From JABDPF01 sp037384065 (lineage in GTDB: Bacteria; Pseudomonadota; Gammaproteobacteria; Xanthomonadales; SZUA-36), in NCBI GenBank assembly GCA_037384065.1, contig JARROJ010000026.1, positions 1 to 64,000 on the forward strand: a DNA stretch of 64,000 nt. The letters are read 5' to 3'. The notes under the pieces were generated by a model. The model saw nothing but the letters and a program-made list of their open reading frames with translations, made no database searches and was not told the DNA's origin. This document shows positions 28,303 through 36,805 of this stretch, one piece after another (the stretch's first letter is position 1; each line of letters begins with the position of its first letter). Both the position numbers and the translations under genes were made by a program.

Positions 28303-29802
28303 TTATTCTTGTGCTTCTTCCGCGAACCACGGGGCGCGCGCGGCCATGATCAGCGCCGCTGCGTCCTCGTCACTCATTTCATCGATTTCCTGGAGCTCGT
28401 CGACCGACAGCTCGGCGAGATCCTCCTGCGCGCGCACGCCCTTCTCCGCGAGGCGGAAAGCGAGGCGTTCGGTCATGCCCTCGAGCGCCAGAAGATCGGC
28501 CTCGGGCGCATTCTGATCCAGCACCTCTTCGCGGGCGATCAACTGGGTCAGCAGCGCATCGCGCGCGCGTCGCCGGATCTCGGTGACGATTTCCTCGTCG
28601 AATTCCTCGACCTCGAGCAATTCGGATTCGGGCACGTAGGCGACCTCCTCGATGTTGCTGAAGCCCTCGTGCACCAGGATGCTGGCGACGTCCTCGCCGA
28701 CGTCGAGGCGCTTCATGAAGCGCTCGAGGATCGCTCGGGTTTCTTCCTCGCTCTTCTGCTCGGCCTGCTCGATGGTCAGCACGTTGAGCTCCCAGCCCGA
28801 CAGTTCGCTGGCCAGGCGCACATTCTGCCCGCCGCGCCCGATCGCCTGGGACAGGTTCGACTCCTCGACCGCGATATCCATCGCGTTGTTTTCCTCGTCG
28901 ACCACGATCGAGGCCACTTCCGCCGGCGCCATCGCATTGATGACGAACTGGGCCGGGTTGTCGTTCCACAGGATGATGTCGATCCGCTCGCCGGCCAGTT
29001 CGTTCGACACGGCCTGCACGCGCGAACCGCGCATGCCGACGCAGGCCCCGATCGGGTCGGTGCGCTTGTCGTTGGAACGCACCGCGATCTTGGCCCGGCG
29101 GCCCGGATCACGCGCTCCGCCCATGATCGTGATCAGCTCCTGGCCGATTTCCGGCACTTCCAGCTCGAACAGCGCCACCAGGAATTCGACGATCGTGCGG
29201 CTGGCGAACAGCTGCGGGCCGCGCAGCTCGGACTTGACCTCGTACAGGAACGCGCGCAACCGGTCGCCGGGGCGCACCGATTCGCCGGGAATCATGTGGC
29301 GCTGCGAAATGAACGCCTCCGCGTTGCCGCCGAGATCGAGATACACGTTGCCCCGTTCGACACGCTTGACGATGCCGCTGATCAACTCGCCGGCGCGGTC
29401 CTGGAATTCCTCCACGACCTGCGCCCGCTCGGCCTCGCGGACCCGCTGAACGATGACCTGCTTGGCGGTCTGCGCCGCGATACGGCCGAACTCGGCGTTC
29501 TCCATCGGTTCCTCGATGAAGCCGCCGACCTCGATATCCGCATCGATTTTCTGCGCGTCGGCGAGGAACAGCTGGGCGTCCTCGTTCTCCATTTCCTCGT
29601 CGTCGGCGATCACTTCCCAGCGCCGGAAGGTGCTGTAGTCACCGGTGCTGCGATCGATCTCGACCCGAACGTCGCGCTCCTCTTCGCTCAGCTTGCGCGC
29701 GGCGGACGCCAGCGCGGCTTCCAGCGCCCCGAAGATCACGTCCTTGCTGACGCCCTTTTCGTTGGAAACGGCATCCACAACCAGCAGGATTTCTTTGCTC
29801 AT
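28303..29802 (-). CDS. nusA: Transcription termination/antitermination factor NusA
   Basis: NusA binds RNA polymerase and controls pausing, termination and rRNA antitermination. The 499-residue protein has the N-terminal polymerase-binding domain, an S1 domain (about 135-200), two KH domains (including CVGMRGSRVQAVSNELAGERIDI and AIGRGGQNVRLASELSGWELNV) and two C-terminal acidic repeat domains, as in E. coli NusA (495). It follows rimP by 32 bases and precedes infB by 43. Confidence 0.98.
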   Translation of the reverse strand: MSKEILLVVDAVSNEKGVSKDVIFGALEAALASAARKLSEEERDVRVEIDRSTGDYSTFRRWEVIADDEEMENEDAQLFLADAQKIDADIEVGGFIEEPMENAEFGRIAAQTAKQVIVQRVREAERAQVVEEFQDRAGELISGIVKRVERGNVYLDLGGNAEAFISQRHMIPGESVRPGDRLRAFLYEVKSELRGPQLFASRTIVEFLVALFELEVPEIGQELITIMGGARDPGRRAKIAVRSNDKRTDPIGACVGMRGSRVQAVSNELAGERIDIILWNDNPAQFVINAMAPAEVASIVVDEENNAMDIAVEESNLSQAIGRGGQNVRLASELSGWELNVLTIEQAEQKSEEETRAILERFMKRLDVGEDVASILVHEGFSNIEEVAYVPESELLEVEEFDEEIVTEIRRRARDALLTQLIAREEVLDQNAPEADLLALEGMTERLAFRLAEKGVRAQEDLAELSVDELQEIDEMSDEDAAALIMAARAPWFAEEAQE

Positions 29803-29834
29803 CGTGTCTTTACTCTCTAATCGTTTGATTCGAA

Positions 29835-30311
29835 TCAGCTTTTCGACGCCGCCAGGATGGCGTCGTAATCCGGAACCAGCCTGGCTTTCGCGATATTACC
29901 CATGTCCAGCTCGACCTCCGCGCCGTCCTGGCGCAGCCGCAGCCGCGCGTCGTCACAGCCCAGGATCTCGCCCCGGAACTTGCGGCGCCCGTCCACCGGC
30001 GCAAACACCGTCACCCGGGCCTGCTCGCCGATGAACTTCCGGTAGTGGTCCGCCGTGAACAGCGGCCGGTCGAGCCCCGGCGACGAGACTTCGAGGCTGT
30101 AGTGGCCCGGTATCGGGTCCTCCACGTCCAGCAGCGCCGCGACTTCCCGGGACACGCGCTCGCAATCTTCGATCGCGATCCCGTCCGGACGGTCGATGTA
30201 CACGACCAGCGCCGGGTTTTTCGGGTTGCTGCTGTGCTCCAGTCCCACGAACTCGTAACCGAGATCCTCGACCAGCGGGCGCAGCAGACCTGTCAGCTTT
30301 GCCGAACTCAA
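29835..30311 (-). CDS. rimP: Ribosome maturation factor RimP
   Basis: RimP is needed for 30S subunit assembly. The 158-residue protein shows LLRPLVEDLGYEFVGLEHS (9-27), DRPDGIAIEDCERVSREVAALLDVEDPIPGHYSLEVSSPGLDRPLF and a C-terminal SH3-like domain. The start is TTG at 30311, supported by GGAG six bases upstream and by the conserved N-terminus. It is separated from tRNA-fMet by two hairpins, so its transcription depends on readthrough or an unseen promoter. Confidence 0.95.
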   Translation of the reverse strand: MSSAKLTGLLRPLVEDLGYEFVGLEHSSNPKNPALVVYIDRPDGIAIEDCERVSREVAALLDVEDPIPGHYSLEVSSPGLDRPLFTADHYRKFIGEQARVTVFAPVDGRRKFRGEILGCDDARLRLRQDGAEVELDMGNIAKARLVPDYDAILAASKS

Positions 30312-30355
30312 TGGCTACTCCGTCAAAGTTCTCCGGGCGGCTGGATCCCGGATGC

Positions 30356-30379
30356 AAAAAAGGGGCTCACTGGCCCCTT
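30356..30379 (-). terminator. Second terminator between tRNA-fMet and rimP
   Basis: AAGGGGC (minus strand, 30373-30379) pairs with GCCCCTT (30360-30366) and is followed by a T-run. It is a good intrinsic terminator shape. Together with the hairpin at 30390-30409 it separates the tRNA transcript from rimP-nusA-infB. Confidence 0.75.
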
Positions 30380-30389
30380 AAAATAAAGT

Positions 30390-30409
30390 GAGGCCCCTGC
30401 CGGGGCCTC
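30390..30409 (-). terminator. First hairpin after tRNA-fMet
   Basis: GAGGCCCC and GGGGCCTC form a perfect 8-bp stem with a 4-base loop, starting 10 bases past the tRNA 3' end. On the minus strand it is followed by ACTTTATTTT, an imperfect T-run. It is likely a terminator or a 3' processing structure. Confidence 0.65.
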
Positions 30410-30419
30410 GCCAAAATCG

Positions 30420-30496
30420 TGGTAGCGGGGGCAGGATTCGAACCTGCGACCTTCGGGTTATGAGCCCGACGAGCTGCCAGACTGCTCCACCCCGCA
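30420..30496 (-). tRNA. tRNA-fMet (initiator, CAT anticodon)
   Basis: The 77-base gene folds as a complete cloverleaf with encoded CCA (30420-30422). The anticodon loop CTCATAA is flanked by the three G:C pairs (GGG/CCC) of bacterial initiators. The D-stem has A11:U24, and position 1 is unpaired with 72, all initiator hallmarks. The 1-72 pair is U-U here rather than the usual C-A. The gene lies upstream of rimP like E. coli metY. Confidence 0.97.
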
Positions 30497-30510
30497 TCAG
30501 CAAGACAGGA

Positions 30511-30539
30511 ATGATATAGATTCCAATACCCGAATTCAA
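30511..30539 (-). promoter_or_regulatory. Sigma70-type promoter of tRNA-fMet
   Basis: On the minus strand TTGAAT (30534-30539) and TATCAT (30511-30516) are 17 bases apart, 14 bases before the tRNA 5' end. The -35 box overlaps the nuoN stop codon at 30536-30538. Confidence 0.7.
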
Positions 30540-31981
30540 GCCCCGAAGGAGGACATGCAAATCTGGATCAGGGAACTGGAAAAGATGCCCAGGCCGAGCA
30601 TGATGATGCCGTTCAGGGAAATCACCGCTCGGAAGTCGACGGGCGCCTCGATCGGGGTCTCCGAGACCGGTTCGTCGAAATACATCAGCTTGAACACGCG
30701 GATGTAGTAGAACGCGCCGACCACCGAGAACACCACCGCGATGATCGCCAGCCACATCAGCCCGGCATCCAGCGCGGCCTTGATCACCAGCCACTTGGCG
30801 AAGAAGCCGACGAACACCGGCACGCCGGCCATCGAGAACATGACCATCGCCATGATCGCCGCGTACCAGGGGTTGCGCTGGTTCAGGCCCTTGAAGTCCT
30901 CCAGGTTCTCCGCCTCCACGCCCCGCGCCGACAGCAGGATGACCATGCCGAAGGCGGCGGCGGACATCAGGGCGTAGACGATCACGTAGAACATCGCCGC
31001 CCCGTAGCCTTCGGCGTTGCCCGGCAGCAGTCCGAGCAGCACGAAGCCCATGTGCGAAATCGTCGAATACGCCAGCATCCGCTTGATGTTCGTCTGTGCG
31101 ATCGCGGCCAGGTTGCCGATCACGATCGACAACACCGCCAGCACGCTCAGCATCTGCGACCAGTCGCTCTGCAGGTCACCGAGCCCGGTCTGCAGCAGGC
31201 GGAAAGCCATCGCGAACGCGGCCATTTTCGGTATCGAGGAGATGAACAACGTGATCGCGACCGGGGCCCCGTGGTACACATCCGGGACCCACATGTGAAA
31301 CGGCGCGACGCCGAGCTTGAAGGCCAGCCCCACCACCAGGAAAACCAGTCCGAACACCAGCATGACGTCGTCCGCGCCGTTGACGCGCACCGCGTCGGCG
31401 ATACCGCCGAGGTCCAGGGTGCCGGTGGCCCCATAGATCATGGACATGCCGTAGAGCAGCATGCCGGACGCCATCGACCCCAGCACGAAGTATTTCATCG
31501 CGGCTTCCGAGCCGCGCTTCGAGTCGCGATCGAACGCCACCAGCGCGTAACTCGACAGCGCGAGCAGTTCCAGGCCCAGGTACACCATGATCAGGTTGTT
31601 GGCGGAAATCAGGAGCATGACACCAAGCAACGCTTCCAGCGACAGCGTGTAGAAATCCGCCCGGAACATGCGGAACTGGCGCAGGCAGAACTTGGCGTAG
31701 ATGAACACCATCGCCAGCACGACGTAGGTGAACAGCTTCAGCATGTCGCCCATCTGGTCACGGATAAAGGCGCCGCTGAACGCCAGCGCCGAGACCGACT
31801 CACCGACGCGGTAATCGAACCGCAGGGTGATGATGGCCGCGAAGATCAGGGTGATCATCGCCAGGAGGTGGATGATCCCGCGGCGCTCTTCCTTGATGAA
31901 GAGATCCACGATCAGGATCACGCAGGTCATGGTCACCACCCAGAGTTCGGGGGCGATGAGTAACAAATCCATGCGAGTCAT
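30536..31981 (-). CDS. nuoN: NADH-quinone oxidoreductase subunit N
   Basis: NuoN is one of the three antiporter-like proton-pumping membrane subunits of complex I. The product is about 481 residues with roughly 14 transmembrane segments. Typical are KYFVLGSMASGMLLYG, the Lys/Glu-bearing AFKLGVAPFHMWVPDVYHGAP, AYSTISHMGFVLLGLL and PVFVGFFAKWLV. ATG 31981 is chosen because GGGGGT lies just upstream and the nuoM stop is at 31986; ATG 31972 is also possible. It is the last gene of the nuo operon, and its stop codon overlaps the next promoter. Confidence 0.96.
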   Translation of the reverse strand: MTRMDLLLIAPELWVVTMTCVILIVDLFIKEERRGIIHLLAMITLIFAAIITLRFDYRVGESVSALAFSGAFIRDQMGDMLKLFTYVVLAMVFIYAKFCLRQFRMFRADFYTLSLEALLGVMLLISANNLIMVYLGLELLALSSYALVAFDRDSKRGSEAAMKYFVLGSMASGMLLYGMSMIYGATGTLDLGGIADAVRVNGADDVMLVFGLVFLVVGLAFKLGVAPFHMWVPDVYHGAPVAITLFISSIPKMAAFAMAFRLLQTGLGDLQSDWSQMLSVLAVLSIVIGNLAAIAQTNIKRMLAYSTISHMGFVLLGLLPGNAEGYGAAMFYVIVYALMSAAAFGMVILLSARGVEAENLEDFKGLNQRNPWYAAIMAMVMFSMAGVPVFVGFFAKWLVIKAALDAGLMWLAIIAVVFSVVGAFYYIRVFKLMYFDEPVSETPIEAPVDFRAVISLNGIIMLGLGIFSSSLIQICMSSFGA

Positions 31982-31985
31982 AGCA

Positions 31986-33515
31986 TCAACCCCCAACGAG
32001 GACGATCTTGGATTGCTGAATGTGCTGCAGCAACGAATCGACCGACGCGTGCATCAGTTCGACCAGCGGCTGCGGCCAGAGGCCGACCACCAACACCGCG
32101 ACCGCGATGGTGCCCAGCACCAGCGCCTCGCGCGCGTTGATGTCTTCGAGGTTGGCCACGTTCTTGTTGGTCACGTCGCCGAAGATGACCCGCTTGACCA
32201 GCCACAGGCTGTAGGCCGCGCCGAGAATCAGGGTCACCGCGGCCAGGAAGGCGTACCAGAAATTGGCCTGGAACGACGCCAGGATCACCATGAACTCGCC
32301 GACGAAGCCGCTGGTGCCCGGCAGGCCCGCGTTCGCCATGAAAAACAGCACGGCCAGCGCGGCGAACCAGGGCATGGTGTTGGCGACGCCGCCGTAATCC
32401 TTGATCTGGCGGCTGTGCACGCGGTCGTACAGCACGCCGACGCAGAGGAACAGGGCGCCGGAGACGAAACCGTGCGAGATCATCTGGACCATCGCGCCCT
32501 CGACCCCCAGCGCGGCGCCGCGGCCGGACTCGGTATTCTGGAACACCGCGAAAGCGATGAACATGCCGAGCGTCACGAACCCCATGTGCGAGATCGAGGA
32601 ATAGGCGATCAGTTTCTTCATGTCTTCCTGAACCAGGGCGACGAAGCCGATGTAGACGACCGCGATCAGCGACAGCGCGATGATCAGCCAGTCGAGCGCT
32701 GCCGCGGCGTCCGGCGTAATCGGCAGGCTGAACCGGATGAAGCCGTAACCACCGATTTTCAGCATGATCGCCGCCAGGATCACCGAACCGCCCGTCGGCG
32801 CCTCGACGTGCGCGTCAGGCAACCAGGTGTGTACCGGCCACATCGGAATCTTCACCGAGAACGCGGCCAGGAAGCCGAGGAACAGCCACTTCTGCACGGT
32901 CAGCGCGAGCGGCACCTGGTGCCACTCGAGGATCGACCAGGTGCCGGTCTGGATGTACAGGTAGATCAGCCCGACCAGCATGAACACGGAGCCCAGGAAG
33001 GTGTACAGGAAGAACTTGATCGCCGCGTACACCCGGTTGGGGCCGCCCCAGACGCCGATCGCCAGGAACATCGGAATCAGCATCGCCTCGAAGAACACGT
33101 AGAACAGCAGTGCGTCGAGCGCGGCGAACACGCCGACCATCAGCCCTTCCATGACCAGGAACGCGGCCATGTACTGGTGCACCTTGTCGGTGATGACTTC
33201 CCAGCCGGCGATTACGACGATCACGCCGAAAAAGGTCGTCAGCAGGATCAGCGGCACCGAGAAACCGTCGACGCCAAGTGCGTAATTGATGTTGAACGTC
33301 TCGATCCACGGCTTGAACTCGGTGAACTGCATCGCCGCGGTCGAGGTATCGAAACCGGTGAAAAGCGTGATGCTGAGCACGAAAGTCGCCGCCGCCACCA
33401 GCAAGGCCAGCACGCGGGCCAGGCCGGCGCGGTGTTCCCCGGCGGCCAGCACCGCCACGGCGCCGAAAATCGGCAGCCAGATCAGAATGCTCAGGATGGG
33501 CCAGTTGGATGCCAT
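31986..33515 (-). CDS. nuoM: NADH-quinone oxidoreductase subunit M
   Basis: This 509-residue antiporter-like membrane subunit of complex I is homologous to NuoL and NuoN. It contains FFEAMLIPMFLAIGVWGGPNRVYAAIKFFLYT, the channel segment SVKIPMWPVHTWLPDAHVEAP and AYSSISHMGFVTLGMF, with conserved Glu and Lys residues for proton transfer. It is preceded by nuoL (14 bases) and followed 4 bases on by nuoN. Confidence 0.97.
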   Translation of the reverse strand: MASNWPILSILIWLPIFGAVAVLAAGEHRAGLARVLALLVAAATFVLSITLFTGFDTSTAAMQFTEFKPWIETFNINYALGVDGFSVPLILLTTFFGVIVVIAGWEVITDKVHQYMAAFLVMEGLMVGVFAALDALLFYVFFEAMLIPMFLAIGVWGGPNRVYAAIKFFLYTFLGSVFMLVGLIYLYIQTGTWSILEWHQVPLALTVQKWLFLGFLAAFSVKIPMWPVHTWLPDAHVEAPTGGSVILAAIMLKIGGYGFIRFSLPITPDAAAALDWLIIALSLIAVVYIGFVALVQEDMKKLIAYSSISHMGFVTLGMFIAFAVFQNTESGRGAALGVEGAMVQMISHGFVSGALFLCVGVLYDRVHSRQIKDYGGVANTMPWFAALAVLFFMANAGLPGTSGFVGEFMVILASFQANFWYAFLAAVTLILGAAYSLWLVKRVIFGDVTNKNVANLEDINAREALVLGTIAVAVLVVGLWPQPLVELMHASVDSLLQHIQQSKIVLVGG

Positions 33516-33529
33516 TGTATTTGTAACCT

Positions 33530-35368
33530 CTACAGCGTGACCCAGATCGCGATGATGCCGATCAGTCCGATGATCATTGCGAAGGCGTAATGGAACAGGT
33601 AACCGCTCTGCCAGTTACGGACGCGCGCCGAAAGATTCCCCATGAGGCGCGCCGAGCCGTTGACCAGCCAGCCGTCGATCAGCCCGGCGTCGGCCCGGTG
33701 CCAGAGCCCGTTGCCGATCTTCACGGTGCGGCTGATGAACAGCTTCTGGTACAGCTCGTCGATGTAGAACTTGTTTTCCAGCAGGGCGTGCAGCCGCGGC
33801 AGGCGCTGCTGCAGGCGATCCGCGATCGCCGGGCGGAACTGGTAGATGAAGGTCGCCAGCACGAAGCCGCCGATCATCAGCCAGAACGGCGCGGTCTGCA
33901 GCGCGTGCGTCGCCATCGCGGTCGGGCCATGGAAGTGATGGCCGACCGCCGCCACGGTGTCGTTCTGCGGCAGGACCGTCAGGGAATCGGCCAGCCAGCC
34001 GCCGAACAGCACCGGCTCGATGGTCAGGTAACCGATCACGATCGACGGAATCGCCAGCAGGATCAGCGGCACGGTCACGACCAGCGGCGATTCCTTCGGC
34101 GCATGCTGCAGGACGCCGTCCGGCGGATGGTGCCCGGCGCCCACGTCGATCGTGTAGCGCGGCTTACCGTGGAAGGTCAGGTACAGCAGGCGGAAGCTGT
34201 AGAACGACGTCACGATGACGCCGAGCAACACCGCCCAGTACGCGATACCGGCGCCCCAGCGGGTGGAGGCGTGAACCGCCTCGATGATCGCGTCCTTGGA
34301 GTAGAAGCCGGCGAAGAACGGAAAACCGATCAGGGCCAGCGTGCCGATCCAGGCCGTCAGCCAGGTCACCGGCATCTGCTTGCGCAGGCCGCCCATGTAG
34401 CGCATGTCCTGCTGGTGGTGCAGCGCGATGATCACCGAGCCCGCGCCGAGGAACAGCAGGGCCTTGAAAAAGGCGTGCGTCGCCAGGTGGAAGATCGCCG
34501 CCGAATAGGCCGACACGCCGAGCGCGACGGTCATGTAGCCGAGCTGCGAGAGCGTCGAGTACGCGATGACGCGCTTGATGTCGTTCTGCACGATACCGAC
34601 CAGGCCCATCGAGAACGCGGTCACCGCGCCGATCAGCATGACGAAGCTCAGCGCGGCGTCGCTCAACTCGAACAGCGGCGACATGCGGGCCACCATGAAG
34701 ATGCCCGCCGTCGGAATGATCGATACGGTCTGCCCGACGACGTCCGGTGCGCCCGCGAAGACGGTCGCGTAGTCCAGCGAGCCGAAGCAGTACAGCACGG
34801 CCGCGATGCCCAGCAGAAAGCCGAAATCGCCGACCCGGTTGACCAGGAAGGCCTTGAGCCCCGCGTAAATGGCCGATTCGCGCTTGAACCAGAAACCGAT
34901 CAGCAGGTACGAAACCAGGCCCACCGCTTCCCAGCCGAAGAACAGCTGCAGGAAGTTGTTGGCCATGACCAGCATCAGCATGGAGAAGGTGAACAGCGCG
35001 ATGTAGCTGAAGAAACGCTGGTAACCCGGATCGTCCGCCATGTAGCCGATCGTGTAGATATGCACCATGAACGAGATGAAGGTCACGACCGTCATCATCA
35101 GTGCCGTCAGGTGATCGATCAGGAAACCGACCTCGAAGCGGATGCCGTCCGACACCATCCAGGTGTAGACGCTGATGTTCTGCGTGCCGAGCCCCTCGAA
35201 CATCTGCAGGTACAGCACGTAGGCCGACAGGAAAAACGAGGCGCCGACACCGAGAATGGTCACCCAGTGCGATCCGGCGCGGCCGATCACATTCCGGAAC
35301 AGGCCCGCGACGGCCGCCGCGATGAGCGGCAGCAGGGGGATCAGTATCAATAGCGTTTTGAGAGACAT
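33530..35368 (-). CDS. nuoL: NADH-quinone oxidoreductase subunit L
   Basis: NuoL is the distal proton-pumping subunit of complex I, with the long lateral helix at its C-terminus. The 612-residue protein has the core NFLQLFFGWEAVGLVSYLLIGFW, FLVNRVGDFGFLLG, AYSTLSQLGYMTVALG and FFKALLFLGAGSVI. The C-terminal part includes the amphipathic segment and a last transmembrane helix (YAFAMIIGLIGIIAIW). The gene starts 1 base after nuoK. Confidence 0.97.
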   Translation of the reverse strand: MSLKTLLILIPLLPLIAAAVAGLFRNVIGRAGSHWVTILGVGASFFLSAYVLYLQMFEGLGTQNISVYTWMVSDGIRFEVGFLIDHLTALMMTVVTFISFMVHIYTIGYMADDPGYQRFFSYIALFTFSMLMLVMANNFLQLFFGWEAVGLVSYLLIGFWFKRESAIYAGLKAFLVNRVGDFGFLLGIAAVLYCFGSLDYATVFAGAPDVVGQTVSIIPTAGIFMVARMSPLFELSDAALSFVMLIGAVTAFSMGLVGIVQNDIKRVIAYSTLSQLGYMTVALGVSAYSAAIFHLATHAFFKALLFLGAGSVIIALHHQQDMRYMGGLRKQMPVTWLTAWIGTLALIGFPFFAGFYSKDAIIEAVHASTRWGAGIAYWAVLLGVIVTSFYSFRLLYLTFHGKPRYTIDVGAGHHPPDGVLQHAPKESPLVVTVPLILLAIPSIVIGYLTIEPVLFGGWLADSLTVLPQNDTVAAVGHHFHGPTAMATHALQTAPFWLMIGGFVLATFIYQFRPAIADRLQQRLPRLHALLENKFYIDELYQKLFISRTVKIGNGLWHRADAGLIDGWLVNGSARLMGNLSARVRNWQSGYLFHYAFAMIIGLIGIIAIWVTL

Positions 35369-35369
35369 G

Positions 35370-35675
35370 TCAGCCCTTCAGATCGTCCAGTTCGGCCACG
35401 TTGATGGTGCGCCGGTTGCGGAACAGCACCACCAGGATCGCCAGCCCGATGGCCGCTTCGGCGGCGGCCACGGTCAGGATGAAGAAGACGAACACCTGTC
35501 CGTCGAGGTTGCCGAGGAAGTGCGAAAACGCGACGAAATTCATGTTCACCGCCAGCAGCATCAGTTCGATGCACATCAGCAGGATGATCACGTTCTTGCG
35601 GTTCAGGAAAATGCCGGTCACGCTCAGGCAGAACAGGATGGCGCCCAGCGTCAGGAAGTGTGCGAGTGTCAACAT
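35370..35675 (-). CDS. nuoK: NADH-quinone oxidoreductase subunit K
   Basis: This 101-residue subunit with three transmembrane helices carries the conserved membrane glutamates in the central helices (LLMCIELMLLAVNMNFVAF and AAAEAAIGLAILVVLFRNR). The length equals E. coli NuoK (100). It lies between nuoJ and nuoL in the standard order. Confidence 0.97.
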   Translation of the reverse strand: MLTLAHFLTLGAILFCLSVTGIFLNRKNVIILLMCIELMLLAVNMNFVAFSHFLGNLDGQVFVFFILTVAAAEAAIGLAILVVLFRNRRTINVAELDDLKG

Positions 35676-35686
35676 GGCCTGTCTCC

Positions 35687-36301
35687 TCAGCCGTCCTGCC
35701 GGGGTTCGGTTTTCATTTTCACCAGGCGAACCCGCTCGTCCTTGCGCACGCGCACCTGCAGGGACGGGTTCTGGCGATGCGAGCCGGTGCGCTTGCGCAG
35801 CGTCAATGAGACCGCAGCGACGATCGCCACCAGCAGGATCACGCCGGCCACTTCAAAGGCCAGCAGGTGGTTCGCGAACAGCCGTTCGCCGAGCGCCGCG
35901 GTGTTGCTGTAGTCGGCCGTATTCGGTGGCGGCGTCGGGAAGGCGTTCTCGTCGAAACGCCCCTTCGTCCACAGCACCAGCAGGAATTCCACCGCCATCA
36001 GCAGGGCCACGAAAATTCCGGCGGGCAGGTAGCGGGCGAACCCGGCGCGCAGCGGTTCGAGGTTGATGTCGAGCATCATGACGACGAACAGGAACAGCAC
36101 CATGACCGCCCCGACGTAGACCAGAACCAGGATGATGGCGAGAAACTCGACTTCCAGCAGCAGCCAGATCGCGGCGGCGCTGAAAAAGGCCAGCACCAGG
36201 CACAGCGCGGCATAGACCGGGTTGCGCACCGAGATCACGGCCACCGCCGCGCCCAGCATGATCAGGGAGAAAACGTAGAAGACTATTTCATAGATCGGCA
36301 T
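35687..36301 (-). CDS. nuoJ: NADH-quinone oxidoreductase subunit J
   Basis: This 204-residue complex I membrane subunit has five predicted helices, including NPVYAALCLVLAFFSAAAIWLLLEVEFLAIILVLVYVGAVMVLFLFVVMM (the third helix contains the conformationally important pi-bulge region in known structures). The C-terminus is charged and basic (RKRTGSHRQNPSLQVRVRKDERVR). It is 13 bases after nuoI. Confidence 0.96.
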   Translation of the reverse strand: MPIYEIVFYVFSLIMLGAAVAVISVRNPVYAALCLVLAFFSAAAIWLLLEVEFLAIILVLVYVGAVMVLFLFVVMMLDINLEPLRAGFARYLPAGIFVALLMAVEFLLVLWTKGRFDENAFPTPPPNTADYSNTAALGERLFANHLLAFEVAGVILLVAIVAAVSLTLRKRTGSHRQNPSLQVRVRKDERVRLVKMKTEPRQDG

Positions 36302-36314
36302 CGTTCACTCCCGG

Positions 36315-36803
36315 TCAGCGGTACGCCGCGTCCTGCAGGCGGTTGCGGGCGATACTCTCCTCGTAGCGCTCGCCGAGCGCCAGCAACTGCTGTTTCGTCA
36401 CGATGTGCTCGCCGCGGTTCTCGAAGTGGAATTCGTGCACGTCCGTCAACACGATGGAATCGACCGGGCAGGACTCTTCGCACAGCCCGCAGTAAATGCA
36501 CTTGAACAGGTCGATGTCGTAGCGCGTCGTGCGGCGCGTGCCGTCCTCGCGCTGGGTCGAATCGATCGTGATCGCCAGTGCCGGGCAGACCGCCTCGCAG
36601 AGTTTGCAGGCGATGCAGCGTTCCTCGCCGTTCGGGTAGCGCCGCAACGCGTGCAGGCCGCGAAAGCGGTTCGACTTCGGCGTCTTCTCTTCCGGGTAAT
36701 TGATCGTGAACTTGGGCCGGAAGAAATAACGCAGCGTGACGCTGAGCCCCTGCCCCAACTCGATCAGCAACAGGCTTCTCAAATAGCGGGTAATCGCATC
36801 CAT
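36315..36803 (-). CDS. nuoI: NADH-quinone oxidoreductase subunit I (2[4Fe-4S] ferredoxin)
   Basis: The 162-residue peripheral-arm subunit carries clusters N6a and N6b. Both binding motifs are intact: CIACKLCEAVCP (Cys63, 66, 69, 73) and CIYCGLCEESCP (Cys102, 105, 108, 112). An amphipathic N-terminus attaches it to the membrane arm. It is preceded by nuoH with a 2-base gap. Confidence 0.97.
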   Translation of the reverse strand: MDAITRYLRSLLLIELGQGLSVTLRYFFRPKFTINYPEEKTPKSNRFRGLHALRRYPNGEERCIACKLCEAVCPALAITIDSTQREDGTRRTTRYDIDLFKCIYCGLCEESCPVDSIVLTDVHEFHFENRGEHIVTKQQLLALGERYEESIARNRLQDAAYR

Positions 36804-36805
36804 CG

